From contig CALZMV010000038.1 in assembly GCA_945788655.1 (NCBI GenBank), forward strand, positions 1-10,069: a DNA stretch of 10,069 bases. Direction: 5' to 3'. The notes beneath the pieces are model-generated. The model was not told the origin of the DNA, searched no databases, and was given only the letters and a program-made list of their open reading frames with translations. Shown here in pieces: positions 4,903-10,069 of the stretch (positions are counted from its first letter, which is position 1; every line of letters starts with the position of its first letter). This stretch comes from an uncultured Clostridia bacterium (GTDB lineage Bacteria; Bacillota; Clostridia; Peptostreptococcales; Anaerovoracaceae). The position numbers and the translations under genes were made by a program.

Positions 4903-6928
4903 TAAGATTACAGCAATAAAAGGCGTTGGGGACAAAAAAGCTCAAAAACTCAGTCAGCTGAATATAGAAAAAATAGAAGATCTTTTTTATCTTATTCCAC
5001 GAAAATATGAAGATCGCAGAAATGTATCATATATTATGGAAGCTCCCTTTGATAGAGAGGTTCTGATTAAGGGGAAGGTTGTAACACAAAAGACTACCGG
5101 CAATCCATATAGCAATAAAACACCGCTTAGAGTGCTGATTGAGGATTCATCGGCAACTCTTGAGGTGCTTTTTTTTAACGCTAAATACTTAAAAAATTAC
5201 TTTAAGGTTGGCAAAGAATATACCTTTTACGGTAAAATCACCCTAAATAACGGAAGAAGACAAATGGCACATCCTGAATTTCATCCATCAGGTGATAAGG
5301 ATGACATAAGGGGCATTTTTCCTGTTTATCCATTGACTGATGGAATAACTCAAAGCATCCTGAGAAAACTCATTAAAGAGGCATTGCCCCTCGCGGATGA
5401 GATAAAGGAATGGCTGCCTCCTGAAGTTGTAAGCCAATATTCACTTTGTGATCCGGCTTATGCCATTAGAAATCTGCATTTTCCGGAGGATGAGAGGCAG
5501 ATAAATGAGGCAAAATATAGAATGATTTTCGAAGAACTTCTTACACTGCAGACAGGTCTTTTATATATAAAAAAAGGAATTGCTGATAACAACGGGATTG
5601 CTATAAAAGAAAAGTCTGCTGCAGAATTTATTTCATCTCTATCTTTTGAACTTACGGAAGGACAAAAAAAGGTATGGAAGGAAATCGAGAACGATTTGGC
5701 TTCAGACAAGCCTATGAACAGATTAGTACAGGGAGACGTAGGCTCCGGCAAAACTGCAGTCGCTGAAATAGCAATGTTCAAGACTGTTATAAATGGCTTT
5801 CAGGCTGTTATGATGGCTCCTACAGAACTTTTGGCAAAGCAGCATTATGCTTCCTTAAAAAGGGATTTTAAGGCTTTTGGATTTAATGTGGACCTGCTTT
5901 GCAGCAGCATGAACTCAAAAGAAAAAGAAACAGCGCTCTTGAACCTTAAGAGCGGAAAAACAGATATTATTGTAGGTACGCATGCGCTTATTCAGCCTAA
6001 TGTCAAATTTAATAATTTAGGTTTGGTAATTACAGATGAGCAGCATCGTTTCGGTGTAAACCAGAGAAGTATCCTGACGGAAAAAGGCATTAATCCTAAT
6101 GTGCTTGTAATGACTGCAACACCAATTCCAAGAACTTTGGCTGTAATATTATATGGAGATCTTGATATTTCTGTTATTAATACCATGCCTGCAGGCAGAA
6201 TGCCAATAAAGACCTATTTAAGAAACGAAGAAGCAAGAGATTCAATATACAGCTTTGTGGAAAAAAATGTTAGAGACGGGCGACAGGCATATGTAGTTGC
6301 ACCTCTGATTGAGGAATCGGAAAAACTTTCGTGCAAGTCGGCAGAAGAACTTTTTGAAGAAATTTCCAGAAAATTCCCGCATTTAAGGGTCGGTCTTGTT
6401 CATGGTGCGCTAAAGCAGGAGGACAAGGATAGAGTGATGGAGTCTTTTTCTTTGGGAAAAATAGACATCCTTGTTTCTACAGTTGTAATTGAAGTAGGTA
6501 TTGATGTCCCAAATGCTACAGTAATGGTTATTGAAAACTGTGAAAGGTTTGGTCTTGCACAGCTTCATCAGCTTAGAGGCAGAGTAGGAAGAGGCAAACA
6601 TCAGTCATACTGCATACTCATTTCGGGAAGTGATAGTAAGGTAGCTGCAAAACGAAATGAAATAATGGTGAAAAGTTCTGATGGATTTGAGATTGCTGAA
6701 GAAGATTTGAAGCTGAGAGGACCCGGAGAAATTTTCGGAACAAGGCAGCATGGTATCCCTGAACTTAATATCAGCAATTTGCTCAGACATGTAGATATTC
6801 TTGAAAATGTAAAAAATGTTGCAAATAACATTATAAAAAAAGATCCTAATTTTAATCTTACTGAAAATCAGCCACTTAAGAAGAAGGTACAAAAAATGTT
6901 TGGTGAAAACATACAGTTAAATCTTTAA
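4889..6928 (+). CDS. recG: ATP-dependent DNA helicase RecG
   Basis: RecG is a double-strand DNA translocase that remodels stalled replication forks and Holliday junctions. The N-terminus (TAIKGVGDKKAQKL) and the OB-fold wedge region (about 55-150) bind branched DNA. The helicase motifs follow: Walker A GDVGSGKT (282-289), TAPTELLAKQH, the Walker B box DEQH (383-386), TATPIPRTL, and motif VI QLRGRVGRG (561-569). A C-terminal segment with GEIFGTRQHG completes it. I chose the ATG at 4889 (679 residues) because the family starts a few residues before the KGVG motif and GAGG (4873-4876) lies upstream. The frame stays open to a TTG at 4871, but a site there would have its Shine-Dalgarno only 3 bases away. 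The start overlaps the Asp23-family gene by 14 nt. A terminator follows. Confidence 0.97.
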   Translation: MKLDDKITAIKGVGDKKAQKLSQLNIEKIEDLFYLIPRKYEDRRNVSYIMEAPFDREVLIKGKVVTQKTTGNPYSNKTPLRVLIEDSSATLEVLFFNAKYLKNYFKVGKEYTFYGKITLNNGRRQMAHPEFHPSGDKDDIRGIFPVYPLTDGITQSILRKLIKEALPLADEIKEWLPPEVVSQYSLCDPAYAIRNLHFPEDERQINEAKYRMIFEELLTLQTGLLYIKKGIADNNGIAIKEKSAAEFISSLSFELTEGQKKVWKEIENDLASDKPMNRLVQGDVGSGKTAVAEIAMFKTVINGFQAVMMAPTELLAKQHYASLKRDFKAFGFNVDLLCSSMNSKEKETALLNLKSGKTDIIVGTHALIQPNVKFNNLGLVITDEQHRFGVNQRSILTEKGINPNVLVMTATPIPRTLAVILYGDLDISVINTMPAGRMPIKTYLRNEEARDSIYSFVEKNVRDGRQAYVVAPLIEESEKLSCKSAEELFEEISRKFPHLRVGLVHGALKQEDKDRVMESFSLGKIDILVSTVVIEVGIDVPNATVMVIENCERFGLAQLHQLRGRVGRGKHQSYCILISGSDSKVAAKRNEIMVKSSDGFEIAEEDLKLRGPGEIFGTRQHGIPELNISNLLRHVDILENVKNVANNIIKKDPNFNLTENQPLKKKVQKMFGENIQLNL

Positions 6929-6957
6929 AATCTGTTGGAACGGATATTCCTTAACTC

Positions 6958-6991
6958 AAAGAGCCTATGAAATTCTCCATAGGCTCTTTTT
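6958..6991 (+). terminator. Intrinsic terminator of recG
   Basis: AAAGAGCCTATG (6958-6969) pairs perfectly over 12 bp with CATAGGCTCTTT (6978-6989) across an 8-base loop, ending in five T (6987-6991). It also stands 27 bases past the stop of the opposing spore-protein gene and may serve both strands, although the minus-strand U-run is only three bases. Confidence 0.93.
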
Positions 6992-7018
6992 GAATATAAG
7001 GTTTGTGATCTTAAAAAA

Positions 7019-7219
7019 CTACTTGCCAGCTAACTGTCTTTCAGCCATTTCAACTAACTTCTTAGTCATATAACCGCCAACGTATCCGTTTTCTCTTGCG
7101 GAAAGGTTACCCTTATCCATCTGGTCATAATTTGATAGACCTAATTCGTTAGCAACTTCTGTCTTTAAGCTCTTTAATGCAGGTTTTGCATTTGTGTTCA
7201 TTTTATCTTGTAATGACAT
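7019..7219 (-). CDS. Small acid-soluble spore protein, alpha/beta type (SASP)
   Basis: Alpha/beta-type SASPs coat forespore DNA, protect it from UV and heat, and are degraded by the GPR protease at germination. The 66 residues show both family signatures: the GPR-site region TEVANELG (20-27), cleaved after E21, and the C-terminal DNA-binding segment GYVGGYMTKKLVEMAE (45-60). V22 replaces the more usual Phe/Ile at the cleavage site. The frame is open to a GTG at 7228, but that codon lies inside a perfect Shine-Dalgarno (AGGAGGTG, 7233-7226), so the ATG at 7219 with a 6-base spacer is the start. The gene is a single unit on the strand opposite recG and rsmD. Such genes are normally transcribed by sigma-G late in the forespore. 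Paralogues elsewhere in the genome are expected. Confidence 0.93.
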   Translation of the reverse strand: MSLQDKMNTNAKPALKSLKTEVANELGLSNYDQMDKGNLSARENGYVGGYMTKKLVEMAERQLAGK

Positions 7220-7236
7220 GTTTTTCACCTCCTATT

Positions 7237-7250
7237 ACAATAATTATTGT
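7237..7250. repeat. Perfect 14-bp palindrome upstream of the SASP gene
   Basis: ACAATAATTATTGT is its own reverse complement and lies 4 bases upstream of the SASP Shine-Dalgarno, overlapping the possible sigma-G -10. It might be an operator or only an AT-rich coincidence. The even, gapless symmetry does not match PerR or Fur boxes. Confidence 0.35.
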
Positions 7251-7273
7251 GTGCTGTGAAAAAGAATATATGT
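7245..7273 (-). promoter_or_regulatory. Possible sigma-G-type promoter of the SASP gene
   Basis: Read on the minus strand, ACATA (7273-7269) and CACAATA (7251-7245), separated by 17 bases, resemble the sigma-G elements GHATR and CATnnTA with one mismatch each and nearly the usual 18-base spacing. The predicted start near 7237 leaves a short leader before the ribosome binding site. The match is modest; the gene type is the better argument. Confidence 0.28.
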
Positions 7274-7328
7274 TAAGCAATAAATGGCTTTTTTGGCCTT
7301 ACATTCCAAATAAATTTATGATAAATAT

Positions 7329-7357
7329 TTGATTTTAAAAAACTTATAGGTTAATAT
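7329..7357 (+). promoter_or_regulatory. Probable promoter of rsmD
   Basis: TTGATT (7329-7334) and TAATAT (7352-7357) with a 17-bp spacer form a moderate sigma-A-type promoter. It fits the fact that recG ends in a strong terminator, so rsmD needs its own start. Confidence 0.4.
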
Positions 7358-7400
7358 AAAACTGTTAAAAAATATAAGCAACGTAAGGAGCGTTATTAAG

Positions 7401-7937
7401 ATGAGAATTATTGCAGGTGATTATAAAGGCAGAAGGCTTGAAACACCTGATAATTTTGATGTTAGACCGACAACAGACAAGGTAAAGGAAGCTATGTTCA
7501 GCATAATTTCACCTTATGTAGTAGACGGCATTTTTGTTGACCTGTTTTCAGGCACCGGAAACCTTGGGCTTGAAGCTCTTTCAAGAGGTGCATCGAAATG
7601 CTATTTCTGCGACAGTTCAAGGACGAGCATCGGGATAATCAGAAAAAATATAAAATATTGCAGGGCAGAGGAATACTCTGTGATATATGCAGGAGATTTC
7701 AGACAGTCACTGATGAAAATAAAAGACAAGGTTGATGTTTTTTTGCTGGATCCGCCTTATGACTCGGATTATTATAATATTTCCTTTGAGATGATTAAGG
7801 AGTATGACCTGTTGGCAGAAGATGGAATAATAGTTGCTGAACATAGAAATGATGTTGAACTGGGAGAAGAAATTGCCGGTTTTGAGCTGCTAAAAGAAAG
7901 AAAATATGGCAATATAGTACTAAGTATTTATGGGTAG
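7401..7937 (+). CDS. rsmD: 16S rRNA (guanine966-N2)-methyltransferase RsmD
   Basis: RsmD methylates G966 of 16S rRNA (E. coli numbering) with S-adenosylmethionine on the assembled small-subunit particle. The 178 residues show the family in order: MRIIAGDYKGRRL, then the RPTTDKVKEAMF segment (22-33), the SAM-binding motif DLFSGTGNLG (47-56) with GLEALSRGA after it, and the catalytic DPPY (117-120). The length is typical. AAGGAG (7385-7390) lies 10 bases before the ATG. Its usual partner coaD follows 62 bases downstream but has its own promoter-like sequence, so the two may be transcribed both together and separately. Confidence 0.96.
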   Translation: MRIIAGDYKGRRLETPDNFDVRPTTDKVKEAMFSIISPYVVDGIFVDLFSGTGNLGLEALSRGASKCYFCDSSRTSIGIIRKNIKYCRAEEYSVIYAGDFRQSLMKIKDKVDVFLLDPPYDSDYYNISFEMIKEYDLLAEDGIIVAEHRNDVELGEEIAGFELLKERKYGNIVLSIYG

Positions 7938-7939
7938 CC

Positions 7940-7968
7940 TTGCTTCAACAGTTTTATTATGTTAAAAT
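7940..7968 (+). promoter_or_regulatory. Probable promoter of coaD and the coiled-coil gene
   Basis: TTGCTT (7940-7945), a 17-bp spacer and TAAAAT (7963-7968) preceded by TG at 7960-7961 form an extended -10 promoter in the 62-bp gap after rsmD. The predicted leader is about 25 nt. Confidence 0.5.
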
Positions 7969-7999
7969 GTTCGTGTAATAATTCGGAGGTAAATTTTTG

Positions 8000-8485
8000 A
8001 TGAAAACAAAAGCACTTTATGCAGGCTCTTTTGATCCGCTTACACTAGGACATCTTGATATTATTGAAAGAGCTGCTAATATTTTTGATGAGGTTGTTAT
8101 CGGAGTGGTTATTAACCTCGAAAAGAAGACCATGTTTACCTTTGAAGAACGTATGGATATGATTAATGAGGCTGTTAAGCATATTGATAATGTTTCGGTA
8201 GATATGTGTGATGGTCTTCTGGCTGACTATGTTAATAATAATGAATTTAATGTGGTTATCAGAGGACTGAGAGGAATGAGCGACTTTGATAGTGAGCAGC
8301 AGATGGCACAACTTCACCAACACTTGTATAATGATAAAACCGAAACGGTTTTCTTGATTTCAGATGCCAAGTATGCGTTTATCAGCTCAACGATGGCAAA
8401 GCAGGTTATTTCGTTAGGCGGTGATGGCTCCTGCCTGGTTCCGCCGTGTGTATTAGATAAGATGAAAGGGAGATTAGACAAGTAA
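8000..8485 (+). CDS. coaD: Phosphopantetheine adenylyltransferase (PPAT)
   Basis: CoaD joins 4'-phosphopantetheine and ATP to give dephospho-CoA and pyrophosphate, the penultimate step of coenzyme A synthesis. The 161 residues carry the nucleotidyltransferase signature: YAGSFDPLTLGH with the TxGH motif at 15-18, K42 in EKKTMFTFEER, RGLR (88-91), and FISST (127-131). Two positions differ from what I remember of the E. coli enzyme: H106 stands where Asn106 contacts pantetheine, and Q135 where Glu134 does. I chose the ATG at 8000 because it gives the normal family N-terminus. GGAGG (7985-7989) is 10 bases from it. A TTG at 7997 has closer spacing but adds only one residue. The stop shares one base with the next start codon (TAATG), so the downstream gene is coupled. 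Confidence 0.95.
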   Translation: MKTKALYAGSFDPLTLGHLDIIERAANIFDEVVIGVVINLEKKTMFTFEERMDMINEAVKHIDNVSVDMCDGLLADYVNNNEFNVVIRGLRGMSDFDSEQQMAQLHQHLYNDKTETVFLISDAKYAFISSTMAKQVISLGGDGSCLVPPCVLDKMKGRLDK

Positions 8486-9051
8486 TGGAAGATACAATGA
8501 GAGTATTGAAACTATTAGAAGAATTGGAAGACATTGTTGATGAAGCTACAGGGCTTCCGCTTTCAAACAAGATAATGCTGGATGCTGAAGAAATTTTCCA
8601 GATTATTAGAGAAATAAGACTTGCACTTCCGGATGATGTTCAGCAGGCTAAGTGGATTAGGGATGAAAGAGACAGAATTCTGGACGAAGCCAAAACTGAA
8701 TATGAGAGAATCATCAGAGAAGCTAAGAAACAGGCTGAATATCTGGTAGAGAATGATGATATTACTCTAAGAGCAACAAAGCTTGCCAGTGAGATAAAAC
8801 AGGATGCCGAAACTCACGCTAGAGTGATGCGAATGAGAACTTACGATTATGTGGACAAAATGCTTTATGATATGCAAGGTCAGATGGATGAGTTAAATAT
8901 GAAGTATTTCGGTGAGATGTACACAAACTTAGAGAACACATTTGCATCAATAAATGAAATTCTTGCAGCCAACAGAGAAGAAATGAAGAAACTGGCATAC
9001 AAGACTCAAAATGAAGTGAATGTTGGTTCCTTTGCACCAAGCGAAGAATAA
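8485..9051 (+). CDS. Coiled-coil protein of unknown function, resembling ATP synthase b / V-ATPase H-type stalks
   Basis: I do not recognise a characterised family. The 188 residues are highly charged and almost wholly helical. A short N-terminal helix (MRVLKLLEELEDIVDEATG) is followed by a linker and a long heptad-rich stretch at about 45-115, with alanine-glutamate-lysine repeats such as EAKTEYERIIREAKKQAEYL, which resembles peripheral stalk subunits of rotary ATPases. There is no membrane segment, signal peptide or nucleotide-binding motif, so an ATPase label for such proteins would rest on the stalk-like coil only. A cytoplasmic scaffold or DivIVA-like role is possible. The ATG at 8485 overlaps the coaD stop by one base, with AAAGGGAG at 8465-8472, so it is co-expressed with coaD. 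As I recall, similar genes sit between coaD and ylbJ in other Clostridia. Confidence 0.8.
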   Translation: MEDTMRVLKLLEELEDIVDEATGLPLSNKIMLDAEEIFQIIREIRLALPDDVQQAKWIRDERDRILDEAKTEYERIIREAKKQAEYLVENDDITLRATKLASEIKQDAETHARVMRMRTYDYVDKMLYDMQGQMDELNMKYFGEMYTNLENTFASINEILAANREEMKKLAYKTQNEVNVGSFAPSEE

Positions 9052-9094
9052 GTTTCAGGTAATGACTATATAATTTGTTAGTAGTATGATGATT

Positions 9095-9121
9095 AAGGAC
9101 ATTCCTAAGGAGTGTCCTTTT
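9095..9121 (+). terminator. Intrinsic terminator of the coaD unit
   Basis: AAGGACATTCC (9095-9105) pairs with GGAGTGTCCTT (9109-9119) across a TAA loop: 11 bp with one T-G wobble, ending in four T (9118-9121). It separates the coaD unit from the sporulation gene downstream. Confidence 0.88.
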
Positions 9122-9122
9122 G

Positions 9123-9150
9123 AAATATATGAGTAATTTTAGAATGCATT
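9123..9150 (+). promoter_or_regulatory. Possible sigma-E-type promoter of ylbJ/spoVV
   Basis: AAATATA (9123-9129) and AATGCATT (9143-9150), 13 bases apart, partly match the sigma-E elements KMATATT and CATACAnT (5 of 7 fixed positions each). B. subtilis ylbJ is sigma-E dependent, which makes the match more credible. The sequence alone is weak, and the AT-rich setting makes chance matches common. Confidence 0.25.
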
Positions 9151-9168
9151 TGAGAATATAAATGTTAT

Positions 9169-10069
9169 ATGAAATTACTTTCCCTAATAAAAAACAAAAT
9201 AGTTGTATTTGTTGCTATATTATTCGTTTCAGGAATGATTATTTTGCCGGATGTAACAGCTGACGGTTTTAAAAATGCAATAAATATATGGCTGAATTCT
9301 ATAGTGCCTGTTTTGCTTCCCTTTTTTATTTTTTCGGATTTTATTAAGAGGACGGGCGAACTAGAATATCTTCCTCCTAGAATATATCCTTTTATTATTT
9401 CTTTTCTGTCTGGATATCCAATGGGAGCAAAGATAACAGCCGATTTTATCAAAGAAAAACGTCTGAGCCTGCCTGAGGGCAAGCGTGTCTTAAGCTACTC
9501 CCTTGTCACAGGGCCTTCATTTATTATTTTTACTATAGGTTCCTTTATTGGGAGCACAAAGGCGGCCGTAATAGTAGCGATAGCACACTATATTGGTGCG
9601 TTGTTAAATAGCTTTTTCTATTATAATAGCCATAAGTCTGTTGCAAACTACTCTTTAGAAAAACATAATACAGAAAATATAACTATGGAAAAATTTACTC
9701 AGGCAATTTATGATGGATTTAAAGCAATGGGGACAATTTTAGCTTATCTCATGATATTTACGATTGCTATTTTTTTCATAGAGCATATTGGGCTCTTTGA
9801 TTATGTCAAAAATCAGACTTTTTTAAGTTTTATTAAAGGCGTTTTTGAAATGACCATTGGAATAAACCTTATCGGAATGTGTGATATTAGTTTAAGACTA
9901 AAAACAATTATTTCCGCATTCCTTGTATCTTTGGGAGGTTTGTCTGTAATAGGCCAGGCCACATCAATTGCTGGTGGTTCTGGACTTAAGCTTATTGATA
10001 TTGTTGAGGTTAAAATAACACATGGGCTACTAGCGGGAATTATAGCTACACTATTGGTAAATATTATGT
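9169..10069 (+). CDS. ylbJ: Sporulation integral membrane protein YlbJ/SpoVV, 3'-truncated by the window edge
   Basis: In B. subtilis YlbJ (renamed SpoVV) sits in the outer forespore membrane and is needed to move dipicolinic acid into the developing spore. The visible 300 residues are strongly hydrophobic, with likely membrane helices at about 10-27, 42-60, 74-90, 111-129, 132-152, 188-206, 218-236 and 247-268. Family hallmarks include NSIVPVLLPFFIF (43-55), FLSGYPMGAK (79-88) and GGLSVIGQ (256-263), which fit the YlbJ/nucleoside-recognition (Gate) type. The B. subtilis protein is about 400 residues, so roughly a quarter lies beyond the edge. The ATG at 9169 is the first in-frame start after a stop at 9151, but no good ribosome binding site precedes it. 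A terminator upstream isolates it from the coaD unit. Confidence 0.88.
   Translation, partial: MKLLSLIKNKIVVFVAILFVSGMIILPDVTADGFKNAINIWLNSIVPVLLPFFIFSDFIKRTGELEYLPPRIYPFIISFLSGYPMGAKITADFIKEKRLSLPEGKRVLSYSLVTGPSFIIFTIGSFIGSTKAAVIVAIAHYIGALLNSFFYYNSHKSVANYSLEKHNTENITMEKFTQAIYDGFKAMGTILAYLMIFTIAIFFIEHIGLFDYVKNQTFLSFIKGVFEMTIGINLIGMCDISLRLKTIISAFLVSLGGLSVIGQATSIAGGSGLKLIDIVEVKITHGLLAGIIATLLVNIM

Noticed and set aside
6410..6892. Minus-strand frames opposite the end of recG
   Set aside because: They mirror the conserved helicase motifs on the plus strand and have no ribosome binding sites or recognisable features.
7220..7228. GTG start for the spore protein adding three residues
   Set aside because: The GTG is part of the AGGAGGTG Shine-Dalgarno itself; the ATG at 7219 is correctly spaced from it.
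7997..7999. TTG start for coaD
   Set aside because: It adds one residue only. The ATG at 8000 gives the usual family N-terminus, although the TTG has slightly better spacing (7 versus 10 bases).
9165..9482. A 105-residue minus-strand reading frame opposite ylbJ
   Set aside because: It is antisense to a clear membrane-protein gene, shows no family features and ends up inside the well-supported YlbJ frame.
1..10069. Mobile elements, CRISPR arrays, tRNA or rRNA genes, toxin-antitoxin or phage-defence genes
   Set aside because: I found no transposase or integrase, no regularly spaced repeats, no cloverleaf sequences and no defence domains. All plus-strand genes but two uncharacterised ones (one coiled-coil, one partial membrane protein on the minus strand aside) belong to housekeeping or sporulation families.

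Overview
The window is a chromosomal, AT-rich stretch from an anaerobic, endospore-forming member of the Clostridia (low-GC Firmicutes). Three things support this: an oxygen-sensitive class III ribonucleotide reductase with its radical SAM activase (nrdD, nrdG); sporulation genes (an alpha/beta-type small acid-soluble spore protein and a YlbJ/SpoVV-type membrane protein); and a gene order (rpmB, Asp23-family gene, recG, rsmD, coaD, coiled-coil gene, ylbJ) that resembles other Clostridia as I remember them. I cannot name the species.

Layout. Positions 1-173 (minus) hold the start of a membrane-anchored protein that runs off the left edge. It diverges from a GNAT N-acetyltransferase (309-830). 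A sigma-A-type promoter followed by a good NrdR-box match precedes nrdD (977-3322), which overlaps nrdG (3291-3824). A near-consensus promoter and a leader with a hairpin at its predicted 5' end precede rpmB (3955-4149, ribosomal protein L28), which ends in a strong intrinsic terminator. A 60-residue two-helix membrane protein of unknown function lies on the minus strand (4208-4390) and diverges from an Asp23/Gls24-family gene (4498-4902), which overlaps recG (4889-6928). After a terminator, the minus-strand spore-protein gene (7019-7219) sits between recG and rsmD (7401-7937). coaD (8000-8485) has its own promoter and overlaps a coiled-coil gene (8485-9051) by one base; a terminator follows. 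The ylbJ/spoVV gene (9169 to the right edge) is cut off after 300 codons. No stretch longer than 300 bases lacks a gene.

How the genes work together. NrdG installs the glycyl radical on NrdD, giving anaerobic dNTP synthesis that NrdR probably represses. RecG handles stalled forks, L28 and RsmD serve the ribosome, and CoaD makes dephospho-CoA. The spore-protein and ylbJ genes belong to sporulation and are probably transcribed under sporulation sigma factors, not with their housekeeping neighbours.

I found no mobile element, CRISPR array, tRNA, rRNA, phage gene or defence system, and nothing that amounts to an undescribed multi-gene system. The most useful leads are small: altered pantetheine-site residues in CoaD, the NrdR operator, the rpmB leader hairpin, two uncharacterised genes, and the absence of a yloV/fakA-like gene between the Asp23 gene and recG.
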